Counted from the stretch's first letter, positions 8,528 to 18,298 are shown. The stretch is 64,000 bases of DNA from Pseudomonadaceae bacterium SI-3 (GCA_004010935.1 CP026511.1:496001-560000); one strand, 5' to 3'. The notes: generated from the letters alone by a model not told the origin. Made by a program: numbers and translations.

Positions 8528-9775
8528 TCAGGCAGGCAGCAGGCTTTCGCCGGCATAAAGCTCCTGCACGCTTTCGCGGCGGCGCACTTCGTAGGCTTCG
8601 TCGCCGTCAACCAGCACCTCGGCTGCGCGGCCGCGGGTGTTGTAGTTCGAGCTCATGACGAAACCATAGGCACCGGCCGAACGGACCGCCAACAGGTCAC
8701 CTTCAGCCAGCACCAGCGGGCGCTCCTTGGCGAGAAAGTCTCCGGTTTCGCAGATCGGGCCGACGATGTCGTAGTGACGCGCCTCGCCCTCGCGCGGCTG
8801 CACCGGTACGACATCCATCCAGGCTTGGTACAACGCCGGGCGGATCAGGTCGTTCATCGCCGCATCGACGATGGCGAAATCCTTGTGCTCGGTGTGCTTG
8901 AGGTATTCAACACGGGTCAGCAACAGGCCGGCGTTGGCGACGATCGAGCGGCCGGGTTCGAACACCAGCGCCAAGTCGCGTCCGTCGATGCGCTTGCGCA
9001 CGGCCTGGATGTAGTCGCCGGCCAGCGGGGGCTGCTCCTCGCGATAGCGAACGCCCAGCCCGCCGCCCAGATCCAGATGTTTGATTCGGATGCCACGCAC
9101 GGCGAGGCGGTCGATTAGGGCCAGTAGCCGGTCGAGCGCATCGAGGAACGGTGGCAGCGTGGTGAGCTGCGAGCCGATGTGACAATCGACGCCAACAACC
9201 TCCAGATTGCTCAACTCGTGAGCGCGGGCATAGACCTCCTCGGCGTCGGCAATGGCGATGCCGAACTTGTTTTCCTTGAGGCCCGTTGAGATGTACGGGT
9301 GGGTCCCAGCATCGACGTCCGGATTGACCCGTAGCGAGACCGGTGCCACTGCGCCCAGCTCGGCGGCAACCTGCTGCAGGCGCTCAAGCTCGTCGGTGGA
9401 CTCGACGTTGAAGCAGTGCACACCGACTTCAAGCGCGCGGCGCATGTCGTCGCGGGTCTTGCCTACGCCCGAGAACACGATGCGGTCAGGCTGACCACCG
9501 GCCGCCAGTACGCGCTCCAGTTCGCCACGCGAAACGATGTCGAAGCCGGCACCCAGGCGGGCCAGTACGTTGAGCACGCCAAGGTTGGAGTTTGCTTTGA
9601 CCGCAAAACAGACCAGATGCGGCATGCCTTGCAGCGCGTCGGCATAGGCGCGGTACTGCGCCTCGATGTGAGCCCGAGAATAGACGTAGGTGGGGGTGCC
9701 GAAGCGTTGCGCGAGAGCGGGCAACGCCACGCCCTCCGCGAAGAGCTGACCGTCGCGGTACGAGAAGGCCTCCAT
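8528..9775 (-). CDS. lysA: Diaminopimelate decarboxylase LysA
   Basis: 415 residues, PLP-dependent fold type III. Lys60 in CFAVKANSN is the Schiff-base lysine; [24 protein letters not shown] and the CETGDF box are all present. It catalyses the last step of lysine synthesis from meso-DAP, the product of dapF directly downstream. TAAGGAGG at the lptM stop provides its ribosome binding site (start ATG 9775, 10 bp after lptM). Confidence 0.97.
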   Translation of the reverse strand: MEAFSYRDGQLFAEGVALPALAQRFGTPTYVYSRAHIEAQYRAYADALQGMPHLVCFAVKANSNLGVLNVLARLGAGFDIVSRGELERVLAAGGQPDRIVFSGVGKTRDDMRRALEVGVHCFNVESTDELERLQQVAAELGAVAPVSLRVNPDVDAGTHPYISTGLKENKFGIAIADAEEVYARAHELSNLEVVGVDCHIGSQLTTLPPFLDALDRLLALIDRLAVRGIRIKHLDLGGGLGVRYREEQPPLAGDYIQAVRKRIDGRDLALVFEPGRSIVANAGLLLTRVEYLKHTEHKDFAIVDAAMNDLIRPALYQAWMDVVPVQPREGEARHYDIVGPICETGDFLAKERPLVLAEGDLLAVRSAGAYGFVMSSNYNTRGRAAEVLVDGDEAYEVRRRESVQELYAGESLLPA

Positions 9776-9785
9776 GAATGCCTCC

Positions 9786-9926
9786 TTACAGTTCGAATCG
9801 GTCTTTGGAACGTTCTTTGGCAGTTGCCTCGTCGTCCGGAAGGTAGAGCGGGCCTTTCTGGCCGCAGCCGGTTAGCGCGGAAGCGAGAACCGCCAGTGCG
9901 ATGAGTGGAAGCAGCAGACGCTTCAT
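9786..9926 (-). CDS. lptM: LptM (YifL)-type small lipoprotein
   Basis: A 46-residue gene. It has a signal sequence [17 protein letters not shown], the lipobox LTGC with Cys21, and the family core [10 protein letters not shown], followed by a short charged tail. Family knowledge: E. coli LptM binds the LptD/LptE translocon and assists LptD disulfide maturation. It is first in the lysA-dapF-xerC operon, the normal position for yifL/lptM. The nearby dsbB gene (26.9 kb) is a loose functional link only. Confidence 0.92.
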   Translation of the reverse strand: MKRLLLPLIALAVLASALTGCGQKGPLYLPDDEATAKERSKDRFEL

Positions 9927-10126
9927 TGGGGTGCAATCCTAGAAAAATCGATGGGCCGGAGTATACCCAGCACCCGTCGGATTGCCTATGTGGCCGCGCT
10001 CGCCGGTCCCACCTTGGACCTCTGCCCGGACAGCCGCTCGCTAGACGCGGCGGTGGCCTGCTAAGCTCGCCAGCATCGTCGGCGGCCCCGTTGCCGCCAT
10101 GCAACCCGTACCGAGGAAATCGATTC

Positions 10127-10459
10127 ATGAGCCTGAGCGAAGCCCGCTTTCACGATCTTGTTGACGCTGCGCAGGAGGAAATCGAGGACGTGTTCGATCA
10201 CAGCGGAATGGACGTCGACCTGGAGAATTCCGGTGGCGTGCTGACCGTGCGTTTCGAGAACGGCACCCAGTTGATTTTCAGCCGTCAGCCCCCGCTGCGC
10301 CAGTTGTGGGTGGCGGCGCGTTCCGGTGGTTTTCATTTCGACTATGACGAGTCGACCTCGCTGTGGATCTGCGATGCCAACGATGAACGTCTCGGTGAGC
10401 TTTTGTCCCGGGTGACTCAGGAGCAGGGCGGCGAGGCGCTGGAATTCGAAGACCTGTAA
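10127..10459 (+). CDS. cyaY: Frataxin-like iron donor CyaY
   Basis: 110 residues. The N-terminal acidic helix (EARFHDLVDAAQEEIEDVFDH) and the central sheet (VLTVRFENGTQLIFSRQPPLRQLWVAA) with the conserved LWVAARSGGFHFDY strand define frataxin. CyaY binds iron on its acidic ridge and regulates or feeds IscS-IscU Fe-S assembly. It is divergent from lptM, and the two share a roughly 200-bp promoter region. It is followed by a terminator at 10544. Proximity to cyaA (11 kb) is the historical source of the name. Confidence 0.95.
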   Translation: MSLSEARFHDLVDAAQEEIEDVFDHSGMDVDLENSGGVLTVRFENGTQLIFSRQPPLRQLWVAARSGGFHFDYDESTSLWICDANDERLGELLSRVTQEQGGEALEFEDL

Positions 10460-10543
10460 GGGTGGCGGGCGGCAGGCCCAAGCCATGATTCCGGCACCCT
10501 TGCTTATTTAATGGGCTGTGATAGGGTCGGTTGCAGGTTAAAT

Positions 10544-10576
10544 AACCCCGCCTTCGGGCGGGGTTTTGTTTTTTTG
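10544..10576 (+). terminator. Rho-independent terminator between cyaY and rnk
   Basis: AACCCCGCC-TTCG-GGCGGGGTT, a 9-bp stem with a stable TTCG loop and a long T-run (TTTGTTTTTTTG). It isolates rnk from cyaY. Confidence 0.92.
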
Positions 10577-10609
10577 TCTGTTTAATTTTCTAGGAGCTTA
10601 CCCGCACCC

Positions 10610-11017
10610 ATGACCAGCGCACCGCCCATCATCATCACTCAACCCGATCTCCAGCGGCTCGAGCGTTTGCTTGACGGCCTGGCTGACTACGGTCCGGCCG
10701 CCGAGGCACTCGAGGAAGAGTTGTCCCGCGCCCAGGTGGTCGAGCGCAGCGAGCTGCCCGCTGGCGTGGTGTCTATGAATTCCCGCGTCCATTGTCGCGA
10801 GGAGGGTGTCGGCAAGGACTACCATCTGACATTGGTGTTTCCTCAGGATGCCGGCAAGGAAGGTACTGTCTCGGTCCTGGCACCGGTAGGCACAGCGCTG
10901 TTAGGCATGACGGTGGGGCAGCACATCGATTGGCCGACGCCCAGCGGCAAGGTACTCAAGCTGACCCTGCTGGCTGTCGAATATCAGCCGGAAGCGGCGG
11001 GCGACGTCACTCTCTGA
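10610..11017 (+). CDS. rnk: Rnk, GreA-like RNA-polymerase-binding regulator of nucleoside diphosphate kinase
   Basis: 135 residues. A short N-terminal coiled coil (residues 1-45, DLQRLERLLDGLADY) is followed by a GreA/GreB-type C-terminal domain (SRVHCREEGVGKDYHLTLVFP, APVGTALLGMTVGQHIDWPTPSGK). Rnk binds RNA polymerase near the secondary channel but has too short a coiled coil for transcript cleavage. It was found as a suppressor of algQ mutations affecting Ndk and alginate, and algQ is in this window. The start ATG at 10610 is preceded by TAGGAG at about 12 nt. Convergent with cyaA. Confidence 0.94.
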   Translation: MTSAPPIIITQPDLQRLERLLDGLADYGPAAEALEEELSRAQVVERSELPAGVVSMNSRVHCREEGVGKDYHLTLVFPQDAGKEGTVSVLAPVGTALLGMTVGQHIDWPTPSGKVLKLTLLAVEYQPEAAGDVTL

Positions 11018-11055
11018 GGGCGTCGTGAGCACGTCCGCTCTCGCACCGGGACGGA

Positions 11056-13887
11056 TCAGAGCGACTTCAGCGCCTGGTTGAGCGCTGCCTCCAGGTGCGC
11101 TTTGTAGCGCAGGTGCTGAACAGTTTGGGCGCGGCCAGTGCCGTGCAGGCCGGACATGTCGAGGTCGGTTATATAACAGGGGTAGCGCTCGGCGCCGCGT
11201 CGCTGCGCAAGAATGAAATGCGCGACTGCGGCGAACAGCTCGGCGCCATATTCCAGGCTCGAAAACTCCTGATGGTTGCAGTACAGGGTCACCCGTGAGC
11301 GGCCTCGTTCGCTGTGTTCGACGATTGCCTGCACGTCATAGTAAGGATCGCCGATGTTTTCCCGTGGCGGCGGTCTCCGCTCGATGTTCACTGTCTCGCC
11401 CGCTGCCGGTGTCATGAGCCGGTAGAACAGGATGTCCATCGCTGCCAGCCGGCTCTCCTCGAATGGAAGCTGGGTGTTGCGCCGGTAACTCACCGACTGC
11501 AAAAACCGCAGCAGGGGTGTCAGCAGACTCTGCTCGTCTCGATAGGGCTGTTGCTGGCGCCAGAGCGCGTTGAATTCATCCAGAACGGTGATTTCCGCCA
11601 GGCTTCCCTTAACGCGATAGAAGACTTGCAGGCAGTGCGCCCTGGCTTGTCCAAGAATCAACGGCAGGTCGGTCCCTTCGAGCGCGTGTCGCTCCACGCG
11701 GATGGGCCGCACGCTGTGATGAGCCTCGCCGAGATGTTCCAGCAATGCGGGCATGTCGCTCAAGGTGGTGTGCCGGACATTCCCGCTCACCAGATCGAGC
11801 AGGTGGTAGTGCTGGCGGACCTGCAGCAGGTAGCGGCTCTCACCCGGCTCGTCGAGCAACGTTTGGGCGTCGGTAAAAACGGTGTTGATACGTCGCGCGA
11901 GTGCCATGCCGGCATTTCGGCTGAAGCAGCGTATTTGCAGATCGGGCCGCTCGCCACGAATCGGCAGCTCTTGAAGGAAGTCACGCAGGCAATCCGGCAA
12001 AGGGGAGGTGCCTTCATAGCGCGTCGCGATCAGCTCGCTCCAGCTGTTCAGTGTCAGTTGGTCGACGCTCAGCACCAGATTGTCTCGGGTAACGGCATGC
12101 CGCAGCGATTCGGTTAGCTCGTCGAACGATAGGGGTTGCTGTGGGTTCAGCGGGTCAAGACCGACGTTGACCAGCAGCAGGACCTTGACGGGGCTCGCCG
12201 CGACCAACAGCGCTTCGTCAGCTAGTGCCTGAGGCGGCATCGGGAATGCCAGGCGGATATCGGTCAACAGCGCGAACAGCTCGGCTTCCGTCAAGCCGCT
12301 GTCGCCGGGGTGCAGGGCGACATGCGTGGCCGTATCGATAATGCCGTTGCGATGGCACCAGGCTAAAAGTGGAACCAGCTCGCGGGAGCGCTTGAGCGGC
12401 GAAAAATTGCTGAGCTGTTGGGCATTCAGGTTGCCTTCGTAAAGCGCCCAGTAGACGTCGTCCGCGGCGTCATAGCCCTGCATGAGGGTCAGGCTGTGCT
12501 CTGCCAGGTCGGGCGCGATGCCCAGGTTGATGGCTTCAACCTTGCCCGCCTTGCGTTCGATCGCGGCATGCAGGCGCCTGCCAAGCACACCGAAATCCCG
12601 ACCGTTGATGCTGCTGATGATCTGCAGGCGCCGCGCAAATTCACTGAGGAATCGGTAGCCGTAGGTCAGTTCGTTGACCAGTGCTCGGCGTTCCTCGACG
12701 ACCCGCCGCACCTTCCACTGGCTCCGTGCGTCGAGTTGGGCAAACTGTCGATCATCCCATTTCCATTCCGCCACCAGGCGCTCAAGCAACCGCCTTTTCC
12801 AGCTTTTGTTTCGGCCGTTGAAGGGCTGGCTGAGGGGCTTGTTGACCTTCAGGTATAGACAACGCCGCAGCAGTGCGAGGCGTTCCTGATCGCCGCGGCT
12901 GTCGAGGTAGTGCTCGATTCTGCGGTAGGCGACTATGTAAGGATCGAGCTCGTCCAGATCGAGTCGATTGGCATACACAGCCTGCTTGAAGTCGAGGCTG
13001 AGGCAGCGCACCTGAGGATGCTCGCTGGCGTAGACCTCGATCAGCAGCAGCTTGAACAGCGACTTGTAGGGCGACTCAATGGCCTTGTACAGCTGCCACA
13101 AGCCGGCCCCGAGGTATTCGCCGGGCGGGATGCTGGCGAGACTGCCCAGATCCAACACCTCGTCGCTGCGCACGAAGCGTTTGTCCAGCAGGGTGCGCAC
13201 GTAGTCGCGGTAGCGATGCTCTTCGTAATCAGGCACTAGCCACCAGAGTGGGGTGCGTCCGCCCAACCAGATCGCGGTGCGGTAAAACTCATCAAGCAGC
13301 AGATAGTGTTGAGTGGTGCCGCAATCATCGGAGGTCAGCTTGGCTTCGCGGGCGCCCTGAGTGAAGCGGACCGGATCGACCAGGAAGAAATGCGCCTCGC
13401 TGCCTTGAGTCGCGGCCCATCCCTGTAGCAGCTCACATTTGCGTTGCAGTTCGCTGAGTTGCTGCGCAGACAGATCCGGATCATGGCAAACCCAGACATC
13501 CAGGTCGCTTTGGTCGTCTTGCGCAACGGTGCCAAGACTTCCCATGAGAAACAGGCCGAGAATCGGCTGCGGCGGCTTACCGCGCAGTGGCTTGTAGGTG
13601 AACGAGCGGCTCAGGCGCTGAGCTTCAGCCAAAGTTTCGGCGTCGGGCTCGAACCCTGCCAGTCCGGCTGGTGTAGTGCTGGAAACGTAACCCGGCAGAA
13701 TTGGATGGTTTACGTGGAAAAGTAGCGGCAACAGTGTGAGTACCGCCTGTTGGCGGGACGACATGACAAGCCGGGTGCGTTCCAGGCGCGCGGCATTCAA
13801 TGAAAGAAAGCGAGCGCGAAGCGCAGCGAGCACCTTGCGATCGATTCCCTCTTCAAGGATTGGGCGGATTTCCTGGTGGCGCGTCAT
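11056..13887 (-). CDS. cyaA: Class I adenylate cyclase CyaA
   Basis: 943 residues, full length. The nucleotidyltransferase signature FLMGSLG (Gly116-Ser117) with DQSDLDVWV (Asp128, Asp130) is in the N-terminal catalytic half. The rest matches the large enterobacterial-type class I cyclase with its C-terminal regulatory region (RGRSRVTLYCNHQEFSS). It makes cAMP for Vfr/Crp-type regulation. In P. aeruginosa CyaA is the secondary cyclase beside CyaB. It is a single gene, convergent with rnk (38 bp apart). The 13888-14060 gap on its upstream side should hold its promoter, but I cannot identify one securely. Confidence 0.95.
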   Translation of the reverse strand: MTRHQEIRPILEEGIDRKVLAALRARFLSLNAARLERTRLVMSSRQQAVLTLLPLLFHVNHPILPGYVSSTTPAGLAGFEPDAETLAEAQRLSRSFTYKPLRGKPPQPILGLFLMGSLGTVAQDDQSDLDVWVCHDPDLSAQQLSELQRKCELLQGWAATQGSEAHFFLVDPVRFTQGAREAKLTSDDCGTTQHYLLLDEFYRTAIWLGGRTPLWWLVPDYEEHRYRDYVRTLLDKRFVRSDEVLDLGSLASIPPGEYLGAGLWQLYKAIESPYKSLFKLLLIEVYASEHPQVRCLSLDFKQAVYANRLDLDELDPYIVAYRRIEHYLDSRGDQERLALLRRCLYLKVNKPLSQPFNGRNKSWKRRLLERLVAEWKWDDRQFAQLDARSQWKVRRVVEERRALVNELTYGYRFLSEFARRLQIISSINGRDFGVLGRRLHAAIERKAGKVEAINLGIAPDLAEHSLTLMQGYDAADDVYWALYEGNLNAQQLSNFSPLKRSRELVPLLAWCHRNGIIDTATHVALHPGDSGLTEAELFALLTDIRLAFPMPPQALADEALLVAASPVKVLLLVNVGLDPLNPQQPLSFDELTESLRHAVTRDNLVLSVDQLTLNSWSELIATRYEGTSPLPDCLRDFLQELPIRGERPDLQIRCFSRNAGMALARRINTVFTDAQTLLDEPGESRYLLQVRQHYHLLDLVSGNVRHTTLSDMPALLEHLGEAHHSVRPIRVERHALEGTDLPLILGQARAHCLQVFYRVKGSLAEITVLDEFNALWRQQQPYRDEQSLLTPLLRFLQSVSYRRNTQLPFEESRLAAMDILFYRLMTPAAGETVNIERRPPPRENIGDPYYDVQAIVEHSERGRSRVTLYCNHQEFSSLEYGAELFAAVAHFILAQRRGAERYPCYITDLDMSGLHGTGRAQTVQHLRYKAHLEAALNQALKSL

Positions 13888-14060
13888 GTGGGGATTGGTT
13901 CAGGCAAACGATGTTGTCCGACATGTTGATCGAGGCGAAAGGCGAAAACTAGCACGGGTCAGCGAAGGCCGCAGCTGCAAGAAACGGGTGATAGCCGAGC
14001 GCCTGTGCGGTGGTCAAACCGGTAGATGGCGTGCTCGGCTAGGCTCTGGTCGCCTCAAGC

Positions 14061-14306
14061 TTAAGCCGGAACGGGCTCAGTGAGAATTGTTAGCAGCACT
14101 TGGGCGTGCTCAGCGGCGTCGCGTCCAAGGCTCGTCAGGTAGCCGCCGTCGGGTAGGGTTGTCAGACCTTTGCTATGCAGGCGCTGGGCGGCAGCGATCG
14201 CCGCGTCGCCGGCGTCGTGGTGGACTTTCAGGCCTTCGAGTGAGTTGTCGAGGTTGAACAGGCGAAGAATTTCCAGCTCGGCTACCACTTCTGGGGTGTA
14301 GGACAT
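14061..14306 (-). CDS. TIGR02647-type small DNA-binding-like protein
   Basis: 81 residues, matching a family confined to Pseudomonas-like gamma-proteobacteria: MSYTPEVVAELEILRLFNLDNSLEGLKVHHD, then a winged-helix-like end (AAQRLHSKGLTTLPDGGYLTSLGRDAAEHA). The layout resembles a small winged helix with a wing at LPDGGYLT, hence the family label of DNA-binding protein; this has not been shown here. It sits with another small minus-strand gene upstream of cyaA in the same direction. Confidence 0.82.
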   Translation of the reverse strand: MSYTPEVVAELEILRLFNLDNSLEGLKVHHDAGDAAIAAAQRLHSKGLTTLPDGGYLTSLGRDAAEHAQVLLTILTEPVPA

Positions 14307-14384
14307 GTCTGCTCCTCGGGTGATGGGCGTTGGCCCTGTTTGCGGAAGTGTAGATGCTACGTGCGCGCCTGCCGCCGTCTAAGA

Positions 14385-14654
14385 CTATTCGGCTAGGTCG
14401 GGTAGGTTGCGCAGCTGCGCTTCGTACCCTTCGATGTCGAACGGGCGGTCTTGCTCGAGCATCTGCCGGATCTCCCCGGCGAGCACGAGCGCCATCAGCT
14501 TGAGAATCTCGTCGCGCTCGTAGCCGACCAGTGTCAGTTTGTTCAGCGTAGCCTGGGCAGCGGCGGGTTCCCCGGCTTCAAGCTGGTTTTCGATTGCCTG
14601 GATCAGTGTTTCCTCGGCAAAGGTTTCATCATCATCGGACGTGGCATCGTTCAT
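14385..14654 (-). CDS. Conserved hypothetical acidic protein
   Basis: 89 residues, very acidic (NDATSDDDETFAEETLIQAIE). It consists of predicted helices with a TPR-like spacing (LEAGEPAAAQATLNKL, YERDEILKLMALVLAGEI). I recognise it as a conserved Pseudomonas hypothetical near corA but not by function. The start ATG at 14654 has GAGAG-like sequence upstream. It reads the same way as the TIGR02647 gene, with 78 bp between them, so the two may be co-transcribed. It is divergent from the CorA-family transporter. Confidence 0.78.
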   Translation of the reverse strand: MNDATSDDDETFAEETLIQAIENQLEAGEPAAAQATLNKLTLVGYERDEILKLMALVLAGEIRQMLEQDRPFDIEGYEAQLRNLPDLAE

Positions 14655-14798
14655 GTCGCAACTCTCGTCAGGGAAGTTCTCGATAGCGTGTTGAGGTGAC
14701 TACCGGCAAGCTGGCATCAGGCGGAAAAGGCCGGCTGAACGCTTCGCTTGGGTCGGTTTCTACTCTTACTATGACTTATCGAGAACACGACTACAGCA

Positions 14799-15764
14799 AT
14801 GATCATCTTTCACTGTCTTGAAAACGGCGCGCTGGTGCGGCGCGTTGCCGAAAATCTGCAGTCGCTCCCTGACAATATGCTGTGGGCCGATCTGCTGTCG
14901 CCTGATTCGCAGGAAGAGCGTTTTATCGAATCGTCGTTGGGGCTGGACATTCCGACCCGCGAAGAACTCGCCGAAATCGAAGACTCGTCGCGCTTCTACG
15001 ATGAGGACGGCGCCATCTTCATGACCACAACGGTGGTGATGGGGATCGCCGATCGGCGGCCGGAAAATGCCCAAGTCACCTTTGTCCTGACCAAGCGTTG
15101 CCTGGTGACCGTTCGCTATACCGAGCTCAGTGCGTTCCGGCAGTTCGAGACGAAGAGTTCTCGGCAGCCGTCGACCTATTCCTCCAGTCATCAGATCTTT
15201 CTCGCCCTGGCGGACGCTGTGGTTGATCGCATTGCCGACGTGCTGGAAAGCGTTCAGGTCCAGCTTCAGACCTTGTCGAGGTGCATCTTCGACGTGCGAA
15301 AGGAGCAGCGCACGGACCTTCAGCAGATCATCCAGCAGCTTGGGCAGCACCGTTCGCTCCTGTCGCAGCTGGGTGAAAGCTTGTTCAGCTCAACCCGTCT
15401 GTTGGCGTTTTATCGCCTGCATGCTAACGAGCCCAGGCAGGGTGCCGCCAAGGGCCTGCTAAAGGCGCTGGAGCGTGACGTGCGTTCGCTTGGGGAGCAT
15501 CAGGCGCGGCTGTTGGGTGATATCGCTTTTCTGCTCGACGCCACGCTGGGCCTGATCAATATCGAACAGAACGCCATCATCAAGGTGTTTTCCATTGCGG
15601 CGGTATTGTTCCTGCCGCCAACGCTGGTGGGCACGGTATATGGCATGAACTTCGAGAGCATGCCCGAGCTCAGTTGGTCGTTTGGCTATCCGATGGCCCT
15701 TGGGATGATGGTGATTTCAGCCATCATCCCCTACGCCTGGTTCAAGTTCCGCGACTGGCTTTGA
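14799..15764 (+). CDS. CorA-family divalent metal transporter (ZntB-like)
   Basis: 321 residues. The large cytoplasmic N-terminal domain ends in long helices (about 130-245). Two C-terminal membrane helices follow, with the pore signature GMN (282-284) after the first. The periplasmic loop FESMPELSW is of the CorA type (MPEL). The family forms pentameric channels for Mg, Co or Zn, and specificity cannot be fixed from sequence. The start ATG at 14799 has no clear Shine-Dalgarno, so a non-ATG start nearby is possible. Its stop codon abuts the stop of the convergent membrane protein, with no terminator between them. Confidence 0.88.
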   Translation: MIIFHCLENGALVRRVAENLQSLPDNMLWADLLSPDSQEERFIESSLGLDIPTREELAEIEDSSRFYDEDGAIFMTTTVVMGIADRRPENAQVTFVLTKRCLVTVRYTELSAFRQFETKSSRQPSTYSSSHQIFLALADAVVDRIADVLESVQVQLQTLSRCIFDVRKEQRTDLQQIIQQLGQHRSLLSQLGESLFSSTRLLAFYRLHANEPRQGAAKGLLKALERDVRSLGEHQARLLGDIAFLLDATLGLINIEQNAIIKVFSIAAVLFLPPTLVGTVYGMNFESMPELSWSFGYPMALGMMVISAIIPYAWFKFRDWL

Positions 15765-16292
15765 TCAGCCGAAGACATACAGAACGATGCAGAACGCGCC
15801 CAGTAGCGCCCATACGGCGCCAAAAATGATGGGCGTGCGCAGCGAGAACAGCAGTGTACGTTTGTAGCGCTTCCCGCCCGGCGGGCTATTGCCTTCACCG
15901 AACAGAGCGGAATCGTGGTTGGGCAGCAGGCCAACATTGCCTTCGGTCTGCAGCAGCTCGGCCTGCTTGCGATGCCAGCGCTCGATCACGTCGAAGCTCG
16001 CGCGAATGCCGGGGATTGCGTGCAGCGAAGTGAGCAGCCCAAGCAGCGCCAGGACGCTCGGCACCACCAGCCTGAACAGGCTGCCCCAGTCGGGATTAGT
16101 GTTGGCCATGGACGAGGCGAAGGCGATCATCAGAAACGACTGCGAAGACAGATAGCCGCTGGTGCGGCTGGCCAGCAGCGTCGACTCGAAGTGAATTTCC
16201 GAGCGATAGAAGTTCAGGCGCTCCTTAGGTGAGTCGAATACTTCGGCACCTTGGGTGTCCTGATTGAGCAGCAACGTTTTGAGGTCGGGCAT
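15765..16292 (-). CDS. Small multi-pass membrane protein of unknown function (possibly RipA-like)
   Basis: 175 residues. A soluble N-terminal helix region carries SPKERLNFYRSEIHFESTLLASRT. Hydrophobic segments lie around 50-63, 73-91 and 153-174. A cytoplasmic loop (100-150) contains a conserved-looking ERWHRKQAELL segment. The RSEI(H/K)FE motif preceding the first helix recalls the RipA-family octameric membrane proteins, but I cannot be certain. It is convergent with the CorA-type gene, and the two stop codons are directly adjacent (TGATCA). Function unknown. Confidence 0.75.
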   Translation of the reverse strand: MPDLKTLLLNQDTQGAEVFDSPKERLNFYRSEIHFESTLLASRTSGYLSSQSFLMIAFASSMANTNPDWGSLFRLVVPSVLALLGLLTSLHAIPGIRASFDVIERWHRKQAELLQTEGNVGLLPNHDSALFGEGNSPPGGKRYKRTLLFSLRTPIIFGAVWALLGAFCIVLYVFG

Positions 16293-16363
16293 AAGGGGGA
16301 GCAGTCTCGGGCGTCAAGGCGTTTGGCGCCATCCGACCGGTCGAGTTCCCGCTCGTGTCAATC

Positions 16364-16846
16364 TCAGGCCTGCTCCGCCAACGCCTGTAGCGCTTCACCG
16401 GTCAGGCGATAGGTCGTCCATTCATCCTGGGGGCGTGCACCCAGTGATTCGTAAAACTGGATGGCCGGTTCGTTCCAGTCCAACACCGACCACTCGAAGC
16501 GCCCACAGCCACGCGACACTGCCAAGCGCGCCAGATATTGGAGCAGCGCCTTGCCTGCACCGGTGCCCCGGGCCTCGGGTGTGACGTAAAGATCTTCGAG
16601 ATAAAGGCCATTGCGGCCAAGCCATGTCGAGTAATTGAAGAAATACACCGCATAGCCGATCGGCTGGCCGTCGCGCTCGCAGATCAGCGCGCTGGCGCTG
16701 GCATCTTCGGCGAACAGGCTGGACTCGATGCCTGCGACATCGGTTTTCACTTCATGCTCGGCGCGCTCATAGATTGCCAGCTCGGTGATAAAGCGCAGGA
16801 TCAGCGCGGCGTCATCGCGGCTGGCGGGGCGAATGTTCAACGACAT
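16364..16846 (-). CDS. GNAT-family N-acetyltransferase
   Basis: 160 residues. Start MSLNIRPASRDDAALILRFI, the acetyl-CoA pyrophosphate loop ARGTGAGKALLQ (about 92-104) and the late strand/helix FEWSVLDWNEPAIQFYESLGA are all standard GNAT elements. The LEDLYVTPEARG stretch is typical of the diamine/thialysine acetyltransferase-like (SAT2/YhbS-like) subgroup, but the substrate is not determinable. It lies 57 bp downstream of argH on the same strand and could be in its transcript. Confidence 0.9.
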   Translation of the reverse strand: MSLNIRPASRDDAALILRFITELAIYERAEHEVKTDVAGIESSLFAEDASASALICERDGQPIGYAVYFFNYSTWLGRNGLYLEDLYVTPEARGTGAGKALLQYLARLAVSRGCGRFEWSVLDWNEPAIQFYESLGARPQDEWTTYRLTGEALQALAEQA

Positions 16847-16903
16847 GAAAACTCTCCGGTCTGACAGGCACGAGCCGCCTCGCGCCTGCCCAGGTGACTT
16901 GGC

Positions 16904-18298
16904 TCAGCGAGTGACCAGCAATTCACGGCCGCGCTGAACGGCTGCGCGAACCTGCCTGGGTGCCGTACCGCCGATGTGATCGCGGGCATTCACCGACCCT
17001 TCCAGGGTCAGCACGGCGAAGACGTCCTCACCGATCTGGTCGCTGAATTGGCGCAGCTCGGCGAGGCTCATTTCAGCCAGGTCCTTGCCACTCTCCAGTC
17101 CGTACTTCACCGCATGGCCAACGATCTCGTGGCAATCACGGAAGGGCAGGCCCTTGCGCACCAGGTAGTCGGCCAGATCGGTTGCTGTGGAGAAACCACG
17201 CAGCGCGGCTTCACGCATGATGTCGCGCTTGGGTTTGATCGCCGGGACCATATCGGCAAAGGCGCGCAGCGAGTCGCGCAGGGTGTCGGCGGCGTCGAAC
17301 AGCGGCTCCTTGTCTTCCTGGTTGTCCTTGTTGTACGCGAGTGGCTGGCCTTTCATCAGCACCAGCAGCCCAGCGAGCGCGCCGAACACACGTCCGGTCT
17401 TGCCACGTACCAGTTCCGGTACGTCCGGGTTCTTCTTCTGCGGCATGATCGAGCTGCCGGTGCAGAAGCGGTCAGGCAGGTCGATGAACTGGAACTGCGC
17501 GCTGGTCCAGAGCACCAGCTCTTCGGAGAAGCGCGACAGGTGCATCATCGCCACTGAGGCGGCGGCGCAGAATTCGATGGCGAAGTCGCGATCCGAGACG
17601 CCGTCCAGCGAGTTACCGGAGATGGCCTCGAAACCCAGCAGTTCGCAGGTGATCTCGCGCTGAATCGGGTAAGTCGTGCCGGCCAGCGCGGCCGAGCCTA
17701 GCGGCATGCGATTGGTGCGCTTGCGGCAGTCGACCAGGCGCTCGTAGTCGCGCGATAACATCTCGAACCAGGCCAACAGGTGATGGCCGAAGGTCACCGG
17801 CTGCGCGGTCTGCAGGTGCGTGAAGCCGGGCATGATGGTGTCCGCTTCTGCTTCGGCCAGGCCTAGCAGGCCCTCTTGCAGTCGTGTGATTTCGCCGAGG
17901 ATCAGGTCGATTTCATCGCGCAGCCACAGACGGATGTCGGTCGCGACCTGATCGTTGCGCGAACGCCCTGTGTGCAGTTTTTTGCCGGTCACGCCGATGC
18001 GATCGGTCAGGCGTGCTTCGATGTTCATGTGCACGTCTTCCAGGTCGACGCGCCAGTCGAATTTTCCGGCCTCGATCTCGCCCTGAATGTCTTTCAGATT
18101 GGCGATGATCTGGTCGCGCTCATCGGCGTTCAGCACGCCCGCCTTTTCCAGCATCGTCGCGTGGGCGATCGAACCCATGATGTCGTGGCGGTAGAGGCGC
18201 TTGTCGAACTCGACGGAGGCGGTGAATCGGGCGACGAAGGCGTCGACGGGCTCGCTGAAACGGCCGCCCCAGGACTGGTTGGTCTTGTCGGTGCTCAT
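16904..18298 (-). CDS. argH: Argininosuccinate lyase ArgH
   Basis: 464 residues, full length. It splits argininosuccinate to arginine and fumarate, the last step of arginine synthesis. HTGRSRNDQ (109-117), His161 (TGFTHLQ-like [10 protein letters not shown]) and the mobile signature [10 protein letters not shown] (281-290) with catalytic Ser283 are intact. It is a homotetramer of the fumarase/aspartase superfamily. In P. aeruginosa argH is adjacent to and divergent from algZ; here a chemoreceptor gene lies between them. Start ATG 18298. Confidence 0.97.
   Translation of the reverse strand: MSTDKTNQSWGGRFSEPVDAFVARFTASVEFDKRLYRHDIMGSIAHATMLEKAGVLNADERDQIIANLKDIQGEIEAGKFDWRVDLEDVHMNIEARLTDRIGVTGKKLHTGRSRNDQVATDIRLWLRDEIDLILGEITRLQEGLLGLAEAEADTIMPGFTHLQTAQPVTFGHHLLAWFEMLSRDYERLVDCRKRTNRMPLGSAALAGTTYPIQREITCELLGFEAISGNSLDGVSDRDFAIEFCAAASVAMMHLSRFSEELVLWTSAQFQFIDLPDRFCTGSSIMPQKKNPDVPELVRGKTGRVFGALAGLLVLMKGQPLAYNKDNQEDKEPLFDAADTLRDSLRAFADMVPAIKPKRDIMREAALRGFSTATDLADYLVRKGLPFRDCHEIVGHAVKYGLESGKDLAEMSLAELRQFSDQIGEDVFAVLTLEGSVNARDHIGGTAPRQVRAAVQRGRELLVTR

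Noticed and set aside
8518..8610. N-terminal extension of DapF (31 extra residues, Cys-rich)
   Set aside because: The canonical start [10 protein letters not shown] at 8517 is well placed after lysA; the extension overlaps lysA and has no family match.
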